Shown here: positions 24,750-31,997 of the stretch, piece by piece | How positions within the stretch are numbered: position 1 is the first letter of the stretch | Layout of the letters: each line of letters begins with the position of its first letter | Assembly (NCBI GenBank): GCA_029098305.1 | Contig: JAQXOB010000004.1 | Span: forward strand, 1-33,469 | DNA: 33,469 nucleotides | DNA from: Clostridia bacterium | GTDB lineage: Bacteria; Bacillota; Clostridia; Oscillospirales; Acutalibacteraceae | Direction: 5' to 3' | Position numbers and translations under genes: made by a program | The notes under the pieces: model-generated | Seen by the model: only the letters and a program-made list of their open reading frames with translations | Databases searched by the model: none | Told to the model about the DNA's origin: nothing

Positions 24750-25079
24750 ATGGGAGCTTTTAATGATGTGATGGAAAACGCAAAGTCAGCTGCCGGCACA
24801 ATAGGCAAAAAAGCCGTTTTATCTGCTGATAATGCAAAATTAAAGCTACAGATAACAGGAATTAAACACGATATTGCAAATGCTTACAAAGCACTTGGCG
24901 AGAAAACCTATGAGCTTATATGCAATGGTGATTTTTCTGAAAACAAGATAGAAAATGATATCTCAAAAATAGAGGAGCTTTACTCTCAACTTGGCTATGC
25001 AAGAGCATTGATAGATGATAATAACGGTAAGAAATCAGATACCAGATCATGCTGTGGCAAAAATAACTGTGATATGTGA
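24750..25079 (+). CDS. Small helical protein with Cys-rich tail
   Basis: A 109-residue protein, predicted almost entirely helical and coiled-coil prone from about 25 to 90 (LKLQITGIKHDIANAYKALGEKTYELI). It ends in CCGKNNC, a likely metal or redox site. Small proteins with this helical body and a C-terminal zinc ribbon are common in Clostridia and remain unassigned; here the ribbon is reduced to a short Cys tail. GGAGG lies 11 bases before ATG 24750. It lies between the kinase and flippase genes in the same direction. Confidence 0.75.
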   Translation: MGAFNDVMENAKSAAGTIGKKAVLSADNAKLKLQITGIKHDIANAYKALGEKTYELICNGDFSENKIENDISKIEELYSQLGYARALIDDNNGKKSDTRSCCGKNNCDM

Positions 25080-25101
25080 TTAATTGGCGAGGTGTTTTTG
25101 A

Positions 25102-26859
25102 TTGAGCAATAAAACAGAAAAACAAAACTCGTTCATCACCGGTGCTGCCATACTGGCCGCAAGTGTTATAATTGTAAAAATAATTGGCATGGTGTATAAG
25201 ATCGTCATAGCCAATTTTCTGGGCGGCGTGGGTAATGGCCTATTTACCGCCGCCTATGAGTTATACATACCGCTGTACACACTTGCAACAGCCGGTTTCC
25301 CAATCGCTGTGTCACGAATGGTAAGCGAAAGCATTGCTCTTAAGCGATACAAAGATGTTAAACAGATATATAAAATTGCATTGCCATTTTTTATTATTGC
25401 CGGAATAGTATGCTTTTTCTTAATGATAGGTGCAAGTACATTTTATGTGAAATGGATAGATAGCGAGGATGCACTTCCTGCCATAATATGTTTAGCACCG
25501 ACTATATTTTTCGGTTGTCTTGTTTCTGTGTATCGTGGATATTTTGAGGGACACAGAAATATGATGCCTACGGCTGTTTCTGAAGTTATAGAGGCTTTGT
25601 CTAAGCTTATTATAGGTTTGTCGATGTCGTATTTCACACAGCTAAAGCTGAATGAAGAGTATAAACTATATGGCACTGTACTTGGCAAGACTATGGAAAA
25701 TGCAGATAAAGCCGACGAGGTAGTTGTTTCTTACACAGTAGCGGCGGCTATACTTGGTATTACTGTTGGTTCATTGTTTAGTTTTTTGTATGTGTATATT
25801 ACCTATAGGCGCAAGGGTGTGGTGAGCAAGGAGCTATTAAGAATTTCTGATGAACCACAGACAAACAAGGAGATTTTCTCCACACTGGTGCGCACAGCGT
25901 TACCTATTGGATTAGGTGCTATTATTATGAGTATTGCGGGGTCTATAGACTCTTCATTGATACTTATTCGAGTAAGTGATATCACTAAGGATCCTGAATC
26001 TATGAATAGACTCTTAAAGGTTTATGATGGCCTTATCTATGATAATGTGATCCAAAATGGAAATGTGCATAAATATCTATCAGGCTGTTATTCATATTCA
26101 CTCACAATTATGATGCTTGTAACATCCATTACGCAGGTGTTTGGAACAAGTGCCTTGCCTAATGTAACAGCAGCTTTTATTAAGGGAGATAAATCTATAC
26201 TAAAACAAGAGATAGAAACAGTTCTCAGGGTTACAACAATGGTTACTCTTCCTTGTGGATTAGGAATGACATTTCTTGCAAAACCTATATTAAGCCTGCT
26301 TTATAGTAGTCCTAATGTAGCGTGCGAGGTTGAAATTGGAGCAAAAGCATTGCAGGTGCTTGGTATAACTGTTATTTTTACTGCAACAAGCACACCTATA
26401 TGCAGTATGCTTCAAGCCGCCAAAAGGCAAGACGTTCCACTAAAACTCTTTTTGATATGTACAGCTATAAATATGATATTAAATTATACTCTAATTGTTA
26501 TACCTGAGCTAAATATCATCGGAGCAGCTATAGGTACATTAGTAGCATATGTTTTTGTATGCTTTGCGGCGCTTTATGTGCTTTGCAAGGAAACAAAGAT
26601 TATTCCAAATTTCAATAATATTTTGCTTAAGCCTTTGATAGCATCATTAATATGCTCTATATCAGCATATTTTTCTCAAAAATTTATCAGTATGGTAATT
26701 CCAAACAAGATATCTACCCTGATTTCTATACTGATTGCGGTAGTAATTTATGTATTTTTTATGTTTTTGTTAAAAGGAATTACGAAAAATGACATTTTAT
26801 TGCTCCCAAAGGGAAATAAAATTGCAAAAACACTTGAAAAATACCGCCTTATAAGGTAA
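25102..26859 (+). CDS. SpoVB/MurJ-like lipid flippase (MOP superfamily)
   Basis: A 585-residue polytopic membrane protein with about 14 hydrophobic helices, of the polysaccharide-transport/MviN (MOP) superfamily. It is most like SpoVB/YabM of Bacillus, which handle lipid-linked wall precursors. Landmarks are GAAILAASVIIVKIIGMVYKI at the start and GGVGNGLFTAAYELYIPLY. The gene order flippase-mazG-hup-rqcP matches the yabM-yabN-yabO neighbourhood, supporting a YabM-type flippase. Translation starts at TTG 25102 after GAGG. Whether its role is in sporulation or vegetative wall synthesis cannot be read from sequence. Confidence 0.88.
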   Translation: MSNKTEKQNSFITGAAILAASVIIVKIIGMVYKIVIANFLGGVGNGLFTAAYELYIPLYTLATAGFPIAVSRMVSESIALKRYKDVKQIYKIALPFFIIAGIVCFFLMIGASTFYVKWIDSEDALPAIICLAPTIFFGCLVSVYRGYFEGHRNMMPTAVSEVIEALSKLIIGLSMSYFTQLKLNEEYKLYGTVLGKTMENADKADEVVVSYTVAAAILGITVGSLFSFLYVYITYRRKGVVSKELLRISDEPQTNKEIFSTLVRTALPIGLGAIIMSIAGSIDSSLILIRVSDITKDPESMNRLLKVYDGLIYDNVIQNGNVHKYLSGCYSYSLTIMMLVTSITQVFGTSALPNVTAAFIKGDKSILKQEIETVLRVTTMVTLPCGLGMTFLAKPILSLLYSSPNVACEVEIGAKALQVLGITVIFTATSTPICSMLQAAKRQDVPLKLFLICTAINMILNYTLIVIPELNIIGAAIGTLVAYVFVCFAALYVLCKETKIIPNFNNILLKPLIASLICSISAYFSQKFISMVIPNKISTLISILIAVVIYVFFMFLLKGITKNDILLLPKGNKIAKTLEKYRLIR

Positions 26860-26890
26860 AATATAAATGCTGTCTGGGAGGACGTAAAAA

Positions 26891-27691
26891 ATGACAGATT
26901 TTGAATTTAAAGACAGTTATTCTTTTTATGATTTGGTTGATATTGTGAGACGTCTTCGCCAGCCTGATGGTTGCCCATGGGATAGGGAACAGGATCACAA
27001 ATCTATAAGAAAAAACTTCATTGAGGAAACCTATGAGGTTTGTGAGGCCATAGATAATAATGACACTGCCCTGCTCAAAGAGGAGCTCGGAGATGTGTTG
27101 TTGCAGGTGGTGTTTCATTCCCAAATGGAAGCTGAGGTTGGTTCGTTTGATATTGACGATGTCGCAAATGATATCTGCCAAAAGCTGATAATCAGGCACC
27201 CGCACATTTTTTCTGAGGTTAAAGCTGATAATGTGGATCAGGTGCTCGATAATTGGGACAAAATAAAGATGGAAACCAAGCATCAGCAGTCCACCAGTGA
27301 AGCTATCGACAGCATCTGCAAAGCCTTGCCGGCGCTTATGTATGCACAAAAGGTGCAAAAAAAGGCGGCAAAGGTTGGATTCGACTTTGACACCACTATG
27401 CAGGCACTTGATAAGGTGTATGAAGAAGCTGATGAAATAAAAGATGCAGTTGAACAAAACGATACCGAGCATGCTATTGAAGAGCTGGGAGATCTTCTCT
27501 TTGCTGCTGTCAACGTAGCAAGATTTATCGGTGCTGATTCGGAAGAAGCACTTATGAATGCTTCAAAAAAATTTGCTCAACGCTTTAGCTTAGTAGAAAA
27601 AGCTGTTTTAGAAAGCGGAAAAAGCATGAGCGATCTAACTTTGTCAGAACTTGATTCCTTATGGGATGAAGTTAAAATAAAAATGTCTTAA
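26891..27691 (+). CDS. mazG: Nucleoside triphosphate pyrophosphohydrolase MazG
   Basis: A 266-residue house-cleaning enzyme that hydrolyses NTPs and dNTPs to the monophosphate and PPi. It has two MazG domains, the first with PDGCPWDREQDHKSIRKN and EETYEVCEAI...EELGDVLLQVVFH, the second with EADEI...EELGDLLFAAVN. The acidic E-x-x-E and E-x-x-D metal ligands are intact in the first. GGAGG lies ten bases before ATG 26891, 31 bases after the flippase stop. Unlike Bacillus YabN it lacks the N-terminal methylase-like domain. Confidence 0.95.
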   Translation: MTDFEFKDSYSFYDLVDIVRRLRQPDGCPWDREQDHKSIRKNFIEETYEVCEAIDNNDTALLKEELGDVLLQVVFHSQMEAEVGSFDIDDVANDICQKLIIRHPHIFSEVKADNVDQVLDNWDKIKMETKHQQSTSEAIDSICKALPALMYAQKVQKKAAKVGFDFDTTMQALDKVYEEADEIKDAVEQNDTEHAIEELGDLLFAAVNVARFIGADSEEALMNASKKFAQRFSLVEKAVLESGKSMSDLTLSELDSLWDEVKIKMS

Positions 27692-27715
27692 TCGACATAT
27701 GGAGGTATAATTATT

Positions 27716-27991
27716 ATGAACAAGTCAGAATTAATTGCAGCGGTTGCACAAAAAAGTGAACTTTCAAAGAAAGATGCTGAAAAAGCAGTAGCAGCTTTAT
27801 TCGAGACAATTACAGATTCTCTCGTAGCAGGCGAGAAAGTTTCTGTAGCAGGTTTCGGTGTGTTTGAGCAGCGTGTACGTGCAGCAAGAACAGGTAGCAA
27901 CCCAAGAACAAAGGAAAAGATTGAAATTGCTGAGTCAAAGGTTCCAGCATTCAAGGCAGGTAAGGCTCTTAAGGATGCTGTAAATAAGTAA
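27716..27991 (+). CDS. hup: HU-family DNA-binding protein
   Basis: A 91-residue nucleoid protein that bends DNA as a dimer. It has the normal HU layout: N-terminal helix-turn-helix dimer body ([24 protein letters not shown]), then the beta-arm with [14 protein letters not shown], including the Asn-Pro tip that inserts into DNA, then the last helix. GGAGG lies 10 bases before ATG 27716. Codon use (GCA, GTA, AAG) looks like that of a highly expressed gene, and a terminator follows, so it may also be transcribed alone. Confidence 0.97.
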   Translation: MNKSELIAAVAQKSELSKKDAEKAVAALFETITDSLVAGEKVSVAGFGVFEQRVRAARTGSNPRTKEKIEIAESKVPAFKAGKALKDAVNK

Positions 27992-28009
27992 TTTTTAACT
28001 TGTCAAAGC

Positions 28010-28038
28010 AAAAAGAGGGGCGTTACACGCCTCTTTTT
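28010..28038 (+). terminator. Terminator after hup
   Basis: AAAAAGA and GGCGT pair with ACGCC and TCTTTTT around a TAC loop, with a two-base bulge, followed by G and TTT. It would limit read-through from hup into rqcP and could give hup its own transcript level. Confidence 0.75.
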
Positions 28039-28067
28039 GTTTAGCAAAAAGAAAGATGTGACTATAT

Positions 28068-28310
28068 ATGAGATTAGACAAATACCTAAAGGTTTCGAGA
28101 ATTATAAAAAGGCGCACTGTGGCAAATGATGCTTGCGATGCCGGCAAAATATCTGTAAATGGAAAGGCTGCAAAAGCATCGTACGAGGTTAAAGTGGGCG
28201 ATATTATAGAAATACAAATGGGCTCTAAGGCAATAAAAGCTGAAATAACCGCAGTAACAGAGGTTGTGCGCAAAGAAAACGCAGCTGATATGTATAGAAT
28301 ACTAAGTTAG
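28068..28310 (+). CDS. rqcP: S4-domain RNA-binding protein RqcP (YabO)
   Basis: An 80-residue protein that is one S4 RNA-binding domain (RLDKYLKVSRIIKRRTVANDA, then GKISVNGKAAKASYEVKVGD). RqcP works with RqcH on stalled 50S subunits in ribosome-associated quality control, helping alanine tail elongation. The neighbourhood of flippase and mazG matches the Bacillus yabM-yabN-yabO order, which supports this over other Hsp15-like S4 proteins. The usual next genes yabP, yabQ and divIC are absent; a TSCPD gene follows instead. The ribosome site is weak. Confidence 0.92.
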   Translation: MRLDKYLKVSRIIKRRTVANDACDAGKISVNGKAAKASYEVKVGDIIEIQMGSKAIKAEITAVTEVVRKENAADMYRILS

Positions 28311-28324
28311 GAGATGCTTTCTGA

Positions 28325-28576
28325 ATGAAACATGTATATAAAACAACGGGTACTTGTTCAAGTAGCATTGAATTTGAAATAGATGAGAATAATAAAGTTC
28401 ATAACGTGAAATTTAATGGAGGATGCAATGGCAATCTCAAGGGCATATCTGCACTGGTAGAAGATATGACTGCTGATGCTGTGATAGAAAAATGCAAGGG
28501 TATCACTTGCGGATTTAAATCAACTTCTTGCCCAGATCAGCTTGCTACTGCTCTTAGCTCCGTTTTAAATAAATAA
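28325..28576 (+). CDS. TSCPD-domain (TIGR03905-like) protein
   Basis: An 83-residue protein of the small TSCPD family. Conserved features are GTCSSSIEFEID, FNGGCNGNLKGIS and the C-terminal TSCPDQLA. The four or five cysteines (CS, GGC, TCG, SCPD) could hold a metal. The domain also occurs at the C-terminus of some ribonucleotide reductases; the stand-alone form has no assigned function. ATG 28325 has AGGAGA upstream, 14 bases after rqcP. It is followed directly by the CobW GTPase, so a metal-related role is possible. Confidence 0.88.
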   Translation: MKHVYKTTGTCSSSIEFEIDENNKVHNVKFNGGCNGNLKGISALVEDMTADAVIEKCKGITCGFKSTSCPDQLATALSSVLNK

Positions 28577-28599
28577 GAGGATAAAGAAGGTTGCTTAAA

Positions 28600-29850
28600 A
28601 TGTCAAAAGTAGATATTTTTTCCGGCTTTTTGGGTGCAGGAAAAACAACACTTATAAAAAAGCTTGTAAAAGAAGCTTATACTAATGAAAAAATTGTCAT
28701 AATAGAAAATGAATTTGGCGAAATAGGAATAGATGGTGGTTTCTTGCAGGAAGCAGGAATTGAAATTACCGAAATGAACTCCGGTTGTATCTGTTGCAGT
28801 CTTGTGGGAGATTTTAGTAAAGCTCTTACAAAGGTTGTAGAGGAGTATAATCCGGATAGAATCATAATTGAACCATCAGGTGTGGGCAAGCTTAGTGATG
28901 TCACAAAAGCTGTGATGGATATAGAATCAGACAAGCTTGAAATATCGAGTCTTGTAGCTGTTGCTGACGCACACAGATGCAAGATGTATGTAAAAAACTT
29001 TGGTGAGTTTTATAAAAATCAGATTGAGAATGCCGGTACTGTAATTCTTAGCCATACCGACAATATTTCTGAAGCCAAGCTTGAAGAATGCCTAAAATTG
29101 CTTCGTGAAATTAACAGTGAAGTGGAAATAATCACAACACCATGGGATCAACTTACCGGTGAACAGATTCTTGATGCGATTTATAAAAAAGACACTCTCA
29201 AGGCAGAGTTGGAAACACTTGCTAAGAGTGAACATCATCACCATCACCACGATCATGACGAATGCTGTAATCATGAACATCACCACCATGACCATGACGG
29301 ATGTTGTAATCATGAGCATCACCACCATGACCATGGCGGATGCTGTAATCATGAACATCACCATCATGACCATGACGGATGTTGTAATCATGAGCATCAC
29401 CATCATGACCATGACGGATGCTGTAATCATGAACATCACCACCACGATCACGATGGATGCTATAATCATGAGCATCACCATCATCACGATCATGACGATT
29501 GCTGTTGTCATGATCATCATGATCACGACCATAACTGCGACTGCGGTTGTGGTGGACATGATCATCATCATGCTGATGAAATTTTCGATAGCTGGGGTTT
29601 GGAAACAGCCAAAAAATTCTCGAAAGATTATATATCATCTGCACTTGAAAAACTCTCTGATGAAGATAGCTACGGTATAATCGTGCGTGCAAAAGGAATT
29701 GTCCCATCAGATGATGGTGAGTGGATACACTTTGATTATATTCCGGGTAGCATAGATATTAGAACAGGTGCCGCATCTACAATAGGTAGACTATGTGTAA
29801 TTGGTTCTAAGATAGACAAAGAAAAGATTGCTACACTGTTTGATGCATAA
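28600..29850 (+). CDS. COG0523 (CobW/ZNG1-like) GTPase with His-rich repeat
   Basis: A 416-residue G3E-family metal chaperone GTPase. Landmarks are the P-loop GFLGAGKTT (9-17), Walker B/E loop (ENEFGEIGIDG), the metal-binding C-x-C-C in GCICC (62-66), and SGVGKLSDV. Residues about 211-326 are a His/Asp/Cys-rich tandem repeat inserted before the CobW C-terminal domain (ARAKGIVPSDDGEW, FDYIPGS). Such proteins deliver or store metals, most often zinc. The start is ATG 28600, nine bases after AAGG; a TTG three codons earlier abuts that site. The metal cannot be fixed from sequence. The following gene is a related GTPase. Confidence 0.94.
   Translation: MSKVDIFSGFLGAGKTTLIKKLVKEAYTNEKIVIIENEFGEIGIDGGFLQEAGIEITEMNSGCICCSLVGDFSKALTKVVEEYNPDRIIIEPSGVGKLSDVTKAVMDIESDKLEISSLVAVADAHRCKMYVKNFGEFYKNQIENAGTVILSHTDNISEAKLEECLKLLREINSEVEIITTPWDQLTGEQILDAIYKKDTLKAELETLAKSEHHHHHHDHDECCNHEHHHHDHDGCCNHEHHHHDHGGCCNHEHHHHDHDGCCNHEHHHHDHDGCCNHEHHHHDHDGCYNHEHHHHHDHDDCCCHDHHDHDHNCDCGCGGHDHHHADEIFDSWGLETAKKFSKDYISSALEKLSDEDSYGIIVRAKGIVPSDDGEWIHFDYIPGSIDIRTGAASTIGRLCVIGSKIDKEKIATLFDA
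29230..29577 (+). repeat. 39-bp tandem repeat encoding His/Cys-rich metal-binding tract
   Basis: Seven units run head to tail from 29230: a 45-bp first unit, five 39-bp units (29275-29469), and a 42-bp unit to 29511, then a degenerate tail to 29577. The unit encodes EHHHHDHDGCCNH. Adjacent units alternate GAA...TGT and GAG...TGC at silent sites, so units 2-3 and 4-5 look like copies of a 78-bp double unit. This suggests expansion by unequal crossing-over or slippage, and copy number may vary between strains. Confidence 0.92.
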
Positions 29851-29870
29851 TATTTGAGGAGGCTACAAAA

Positions 29871-30812
29871 ATGGAAATTCCGGTATATTTGTTTGTGGGC
29901 TTTCTCGAATCAGGAAAGACTTCGTTTATTCAAAAATCTCTGTCTTACAGGGATTTTAACGCAGGTGAAAAAACTCTTTATCTTGTGTGCGAAGAAGGAT
30001 TAGAGGAGCTTGATATATCTGAACTTTATGGTCAAAATATCTATCCATGTGTTATTGAAAATGAAGAAGAGCTCACAACCTCTACTCTCAATAAACTGAG
30101 AAAAAAATACAATGCTGAGCGTGTTGTGATTGAATACAATGGAATGTGGATGCTGGACAAGCTCATAAATGCTATGCCTATGGGCTGGATTATATACCAG
30201 CAGATAATGCTCGCAGATGCCAGAACTTTTCTAAACTATAATGCGAACATGAGAAGTTTGGTGTTTGACAAATTGCAAAACAGTGAGCTTGTGGTTTTTA
30301 ATCGTTATAATGATAATATAGACAAAATGGCTCTTCATAAAATAGCAAGAAGTGTTTCGAGAGGCATAGGAATTGCTTATGAATACCCAAGTGGTAAGGT
30401 AGAGCCGGATGATATACCCGATCCGCTACCTTTCGACATAAATGCTGATATCATACAGATTGAAGATGACGATTATGCTGTGTGGTATAGTGATATGATC
30501 GATGATGAGCAGAAATATAATGGAAAAACTATATCTTTTAAAGGTCTTGTTGCTGTAAATAAAAAAAATCTGGGTAATGATTTCATAATAGGAAGGCACG
30601 TAATGAATTGCTGTGAGGAGGATATCACATATGTTGGTATACCATGCAAGCGTGAAGATGACTCGTTTGAACTCAAAATGCGTGATTGGGTCACAATTGT
30701 AGGAAAAATATCTATTGAATATCACAAAGCCTATGGTGAAAAAGGCCCTGTTATATATATTTCTGATATTGCATACGCTGAAAAGCCTGAACAAGAGGTT
30801 GTTTCACCTTAA
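29871..30812 (+). CDS. CobW-like GTPase fused to YcgQ/TIGR03943-type domain
   Basis: A 313-residue two-part protein. Residues 1-185 are a degenerate COG0523 GTPase with a P-loop FVGFLESGKTSF (Lys16), but no C-x-C-C motif at the expected place. Residues about 200-310 match the C-terminal domain of YcgQ/TIGR03943 proteins: Y-GKTISFKGLV, FIIGRHVMNCCEEDITYVGIPC (Cys246-Cys247), then WVTIVGKI. YcgQ works with the membrane protein YcgR in a zinc-related system in Bacillus. Here no membrane partner gene follows. It begins 20 bases after the His-rich GTPase gene with GAGGAGG upstream, so both are one unit. This fusion and the missing metal motif suggest a regulatory or adaptor role. Confidence 0.8.
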   Translation: MEIPVYLFVGFLESGKTSFIQKSLSYRDFNAGEKTLYLVCEEGLEELDISELYGQNIYPCVIENEEELTTSTLNKLRKKYNAERVVIEYNGMWMLDKLINAMPMGWIIYQQIMLADARTFLNYNANMRSLVFDKLQNSELVVFNRYNDNIDKMALHKIARSVSRGIGIAYEYPSGKVEPDDIPDPLPFDINADIIQIEDDDYAVWYSDMIDDEQKYNGKTISFKGLVAVNKKNLGNDFIIGRHVMNCCEEDITYVGIPCKREDDSFELKMRDWVTIVGKISIEYHKAYGEKGPVIYISDIAYAEKPEQEVVSP

Positions 30813-30823
30813 TACAATAATTA

Positions 30824-30869
30824 ATCCCATGGACAAAGCATATTTAATGCTCTATCCATGGGATTTTTT
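30824..30869 (+). terminator. Strong terminator closing the core gene run
   Basis: TCCCATGGA (30825-30833) pairs with TCCATGGGA (30855-30863) with an inner AGCAT/ATGCT stem, followed by six T. It lies 12 bases after the GTPase stop and could weakly serve the opposite strand as well. Confidence 0.88.
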
Positions 30870-30896
30870 CTTTAAATTATTTTGTTTTAGTTTATG

Positions 30897-31844
30897 TTAT
30901 GCGTCTATACCTCTTACAACACAATTAATGTTAATACCATCATTCCAAAAGGCAAGTGCATAATTCTTATTCACAGTAGGGACAAATTCATTGTCTGATA
31001 TATTATCTCCGGACCATTTTATTCCTTCGGGATAAATTATAGACACCGGTATATCTCCGCTTTTTAGTGTGACAAAAGCTGTGCATCCACGACTGGAAAA
31101 TGCATTGGAACTGATGTTTACAGTTTGCAATGAGTCAGATGAAAGCAAATATTCACTATTGTCATTTAAATCGAGATTAACTGTGCTGTCTTCATATGTA
31201 TAATACGATGTATCCAATTCATCATGTGTTGCAAAATTTGCATCGTTGCTTAATTGGCTTGTTTTGGTTGGAACTTCAATATTTACAATCTTGTTTAATG
31301 ATGAAACCTCTACTTCATTCACACATACATGCTCGATAACATTTTCTTGCGCACCATGCTGTATGCTGTTAAGCTTTGCTTTTTCAATTACAGTAAAGTT
31401 TTGATCAGATAAACCCTTGCCTTCTTCCACATCTACCTTTCTCTCTTCTAATGATGCAATAACCGCAAGCAACTGATCATATTGCGGTACGACATTATGT
31501 GTTTCTTCTATTTTTTCGTTGTAACAGGAAAAAACAGTTTTCACAAAGCAGGGCTTGGTGCATATCATCTTTGTGACACCGTTTTCAAGATATGATGTCA
31601 TAACACCCAAAGTGAAGCCTCTGCCTTTTAGCACCTCTGACGGAATATAACAATCATCAAATTCTGAAAGAACAATTGTGTATGACGTACCATTGTATGT
31701 AAATACGGCTGTCTTTACCACATTATCCCATATAGACCCGCTAAATTTAAATTTTGCCTGAACATAGTTTATACTATCATCTACGATAGGATCTGAACCT
31801 ATCTTTGAAATGCACTGATTGTGCACTGAGAATAATACTTGCAT
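30897..31844 (-). CDS. BppU-like phage baseplate/tail protein (isolated)
   Basis: A 315-residue protein. The N-terminal 115 residues match the BppU_N domain of Firmicute phage baseplate proteins (SKIGSDPIVDDSINYVQAKF, then TAVFTYNGTSYTIVL, VTKMICTKPCFVKTVFS). The middle has the fibre linkers KVDVEEGKGLSDQNF and VPTKTSQLSNDANF, the same modules as in the protein at 11143-11922. The C-terminus is beta-rich. There is no signal peptide. GGAGG lies before ATG 31844. No other phage gene is near: it sits alone between core genes, with terminator hairpins on both sides. It may be a retained fibre or a surface/release protein. Confidence 0.8.
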   Translation of the reverse strand: MQVLFSVHNQCISKIGSDPIVDDSINYVQAKFKFSGSIWDNVVKTAVFTYNGTSYTIVLSEFDDCYIPSEVLKGRGFTLGVMTSYLENGVTKMICTKPCFVKTVFSCYNEKIEETHNVVPQYDQLLAVIASLEERKVDVEEGKGLSDQNFTVIEKAKLNSIQHGAQENVIEHVCVNEVEVSSLNKIVNIEVPTKTSQLSNDANFATHDELDTSYYTYEDSTVNLDLNDNSEYLLSSDSLQTVNISSNAFSSRGCTAFVTLKSGDIPVSIIYPEGIKWSGDNISDNEFVPTVNKNYALAFWNDGININCVVRGIDA

Positions 31845-31942
31845 TTTTCCTCCTTTTCTTAAATATACTCAGAACGTGTTTTCAATTAACAATTATATAA
31901 ATAAATTTCTTTTAGTCAATATCGAAATAGTATTATTAAAAA

Positions 31943-31976
31943 ATATGCCAGACATTAAATAATGCCTGACATTTTT
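31943..31976. terminator. Terminator between dacF-like and BppU-like genes
   Basis: GCCAGACATT and AATGCCTGAC pair (with G-T pairs) around AAAT, with A- and T-runs on both sides. On the minus strand it ends the carboxypeptidase gene. Confidence 0.7.
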
Positions 31977-31997
31977 AGTTTGTTAAATATTTTATTA

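Noticed and set aside
26849-27472. Long minus-strand open frame opposite mazG
   Set aside because: Composition and lack of any domain mark it as a shadow of mazG, which is a clear conserved gene.
29092-29707. Long open frames overlapping the His-rich repeat on both strands (Met/Val/Thr-rich and His/Asp-rich)
   Set aside because: They arise from the tandem repeat in other frames, have no ribosome sites, and the CobW frame explains the region fully.
28600-29850. CobW GTPase as a cobalamin biosynthesis gene
   Set aside because: No cobalamin genes or riboswitch are nearby, and the His-rich tract with a YcgQ-type neighbour favours a zinc or general metal role.
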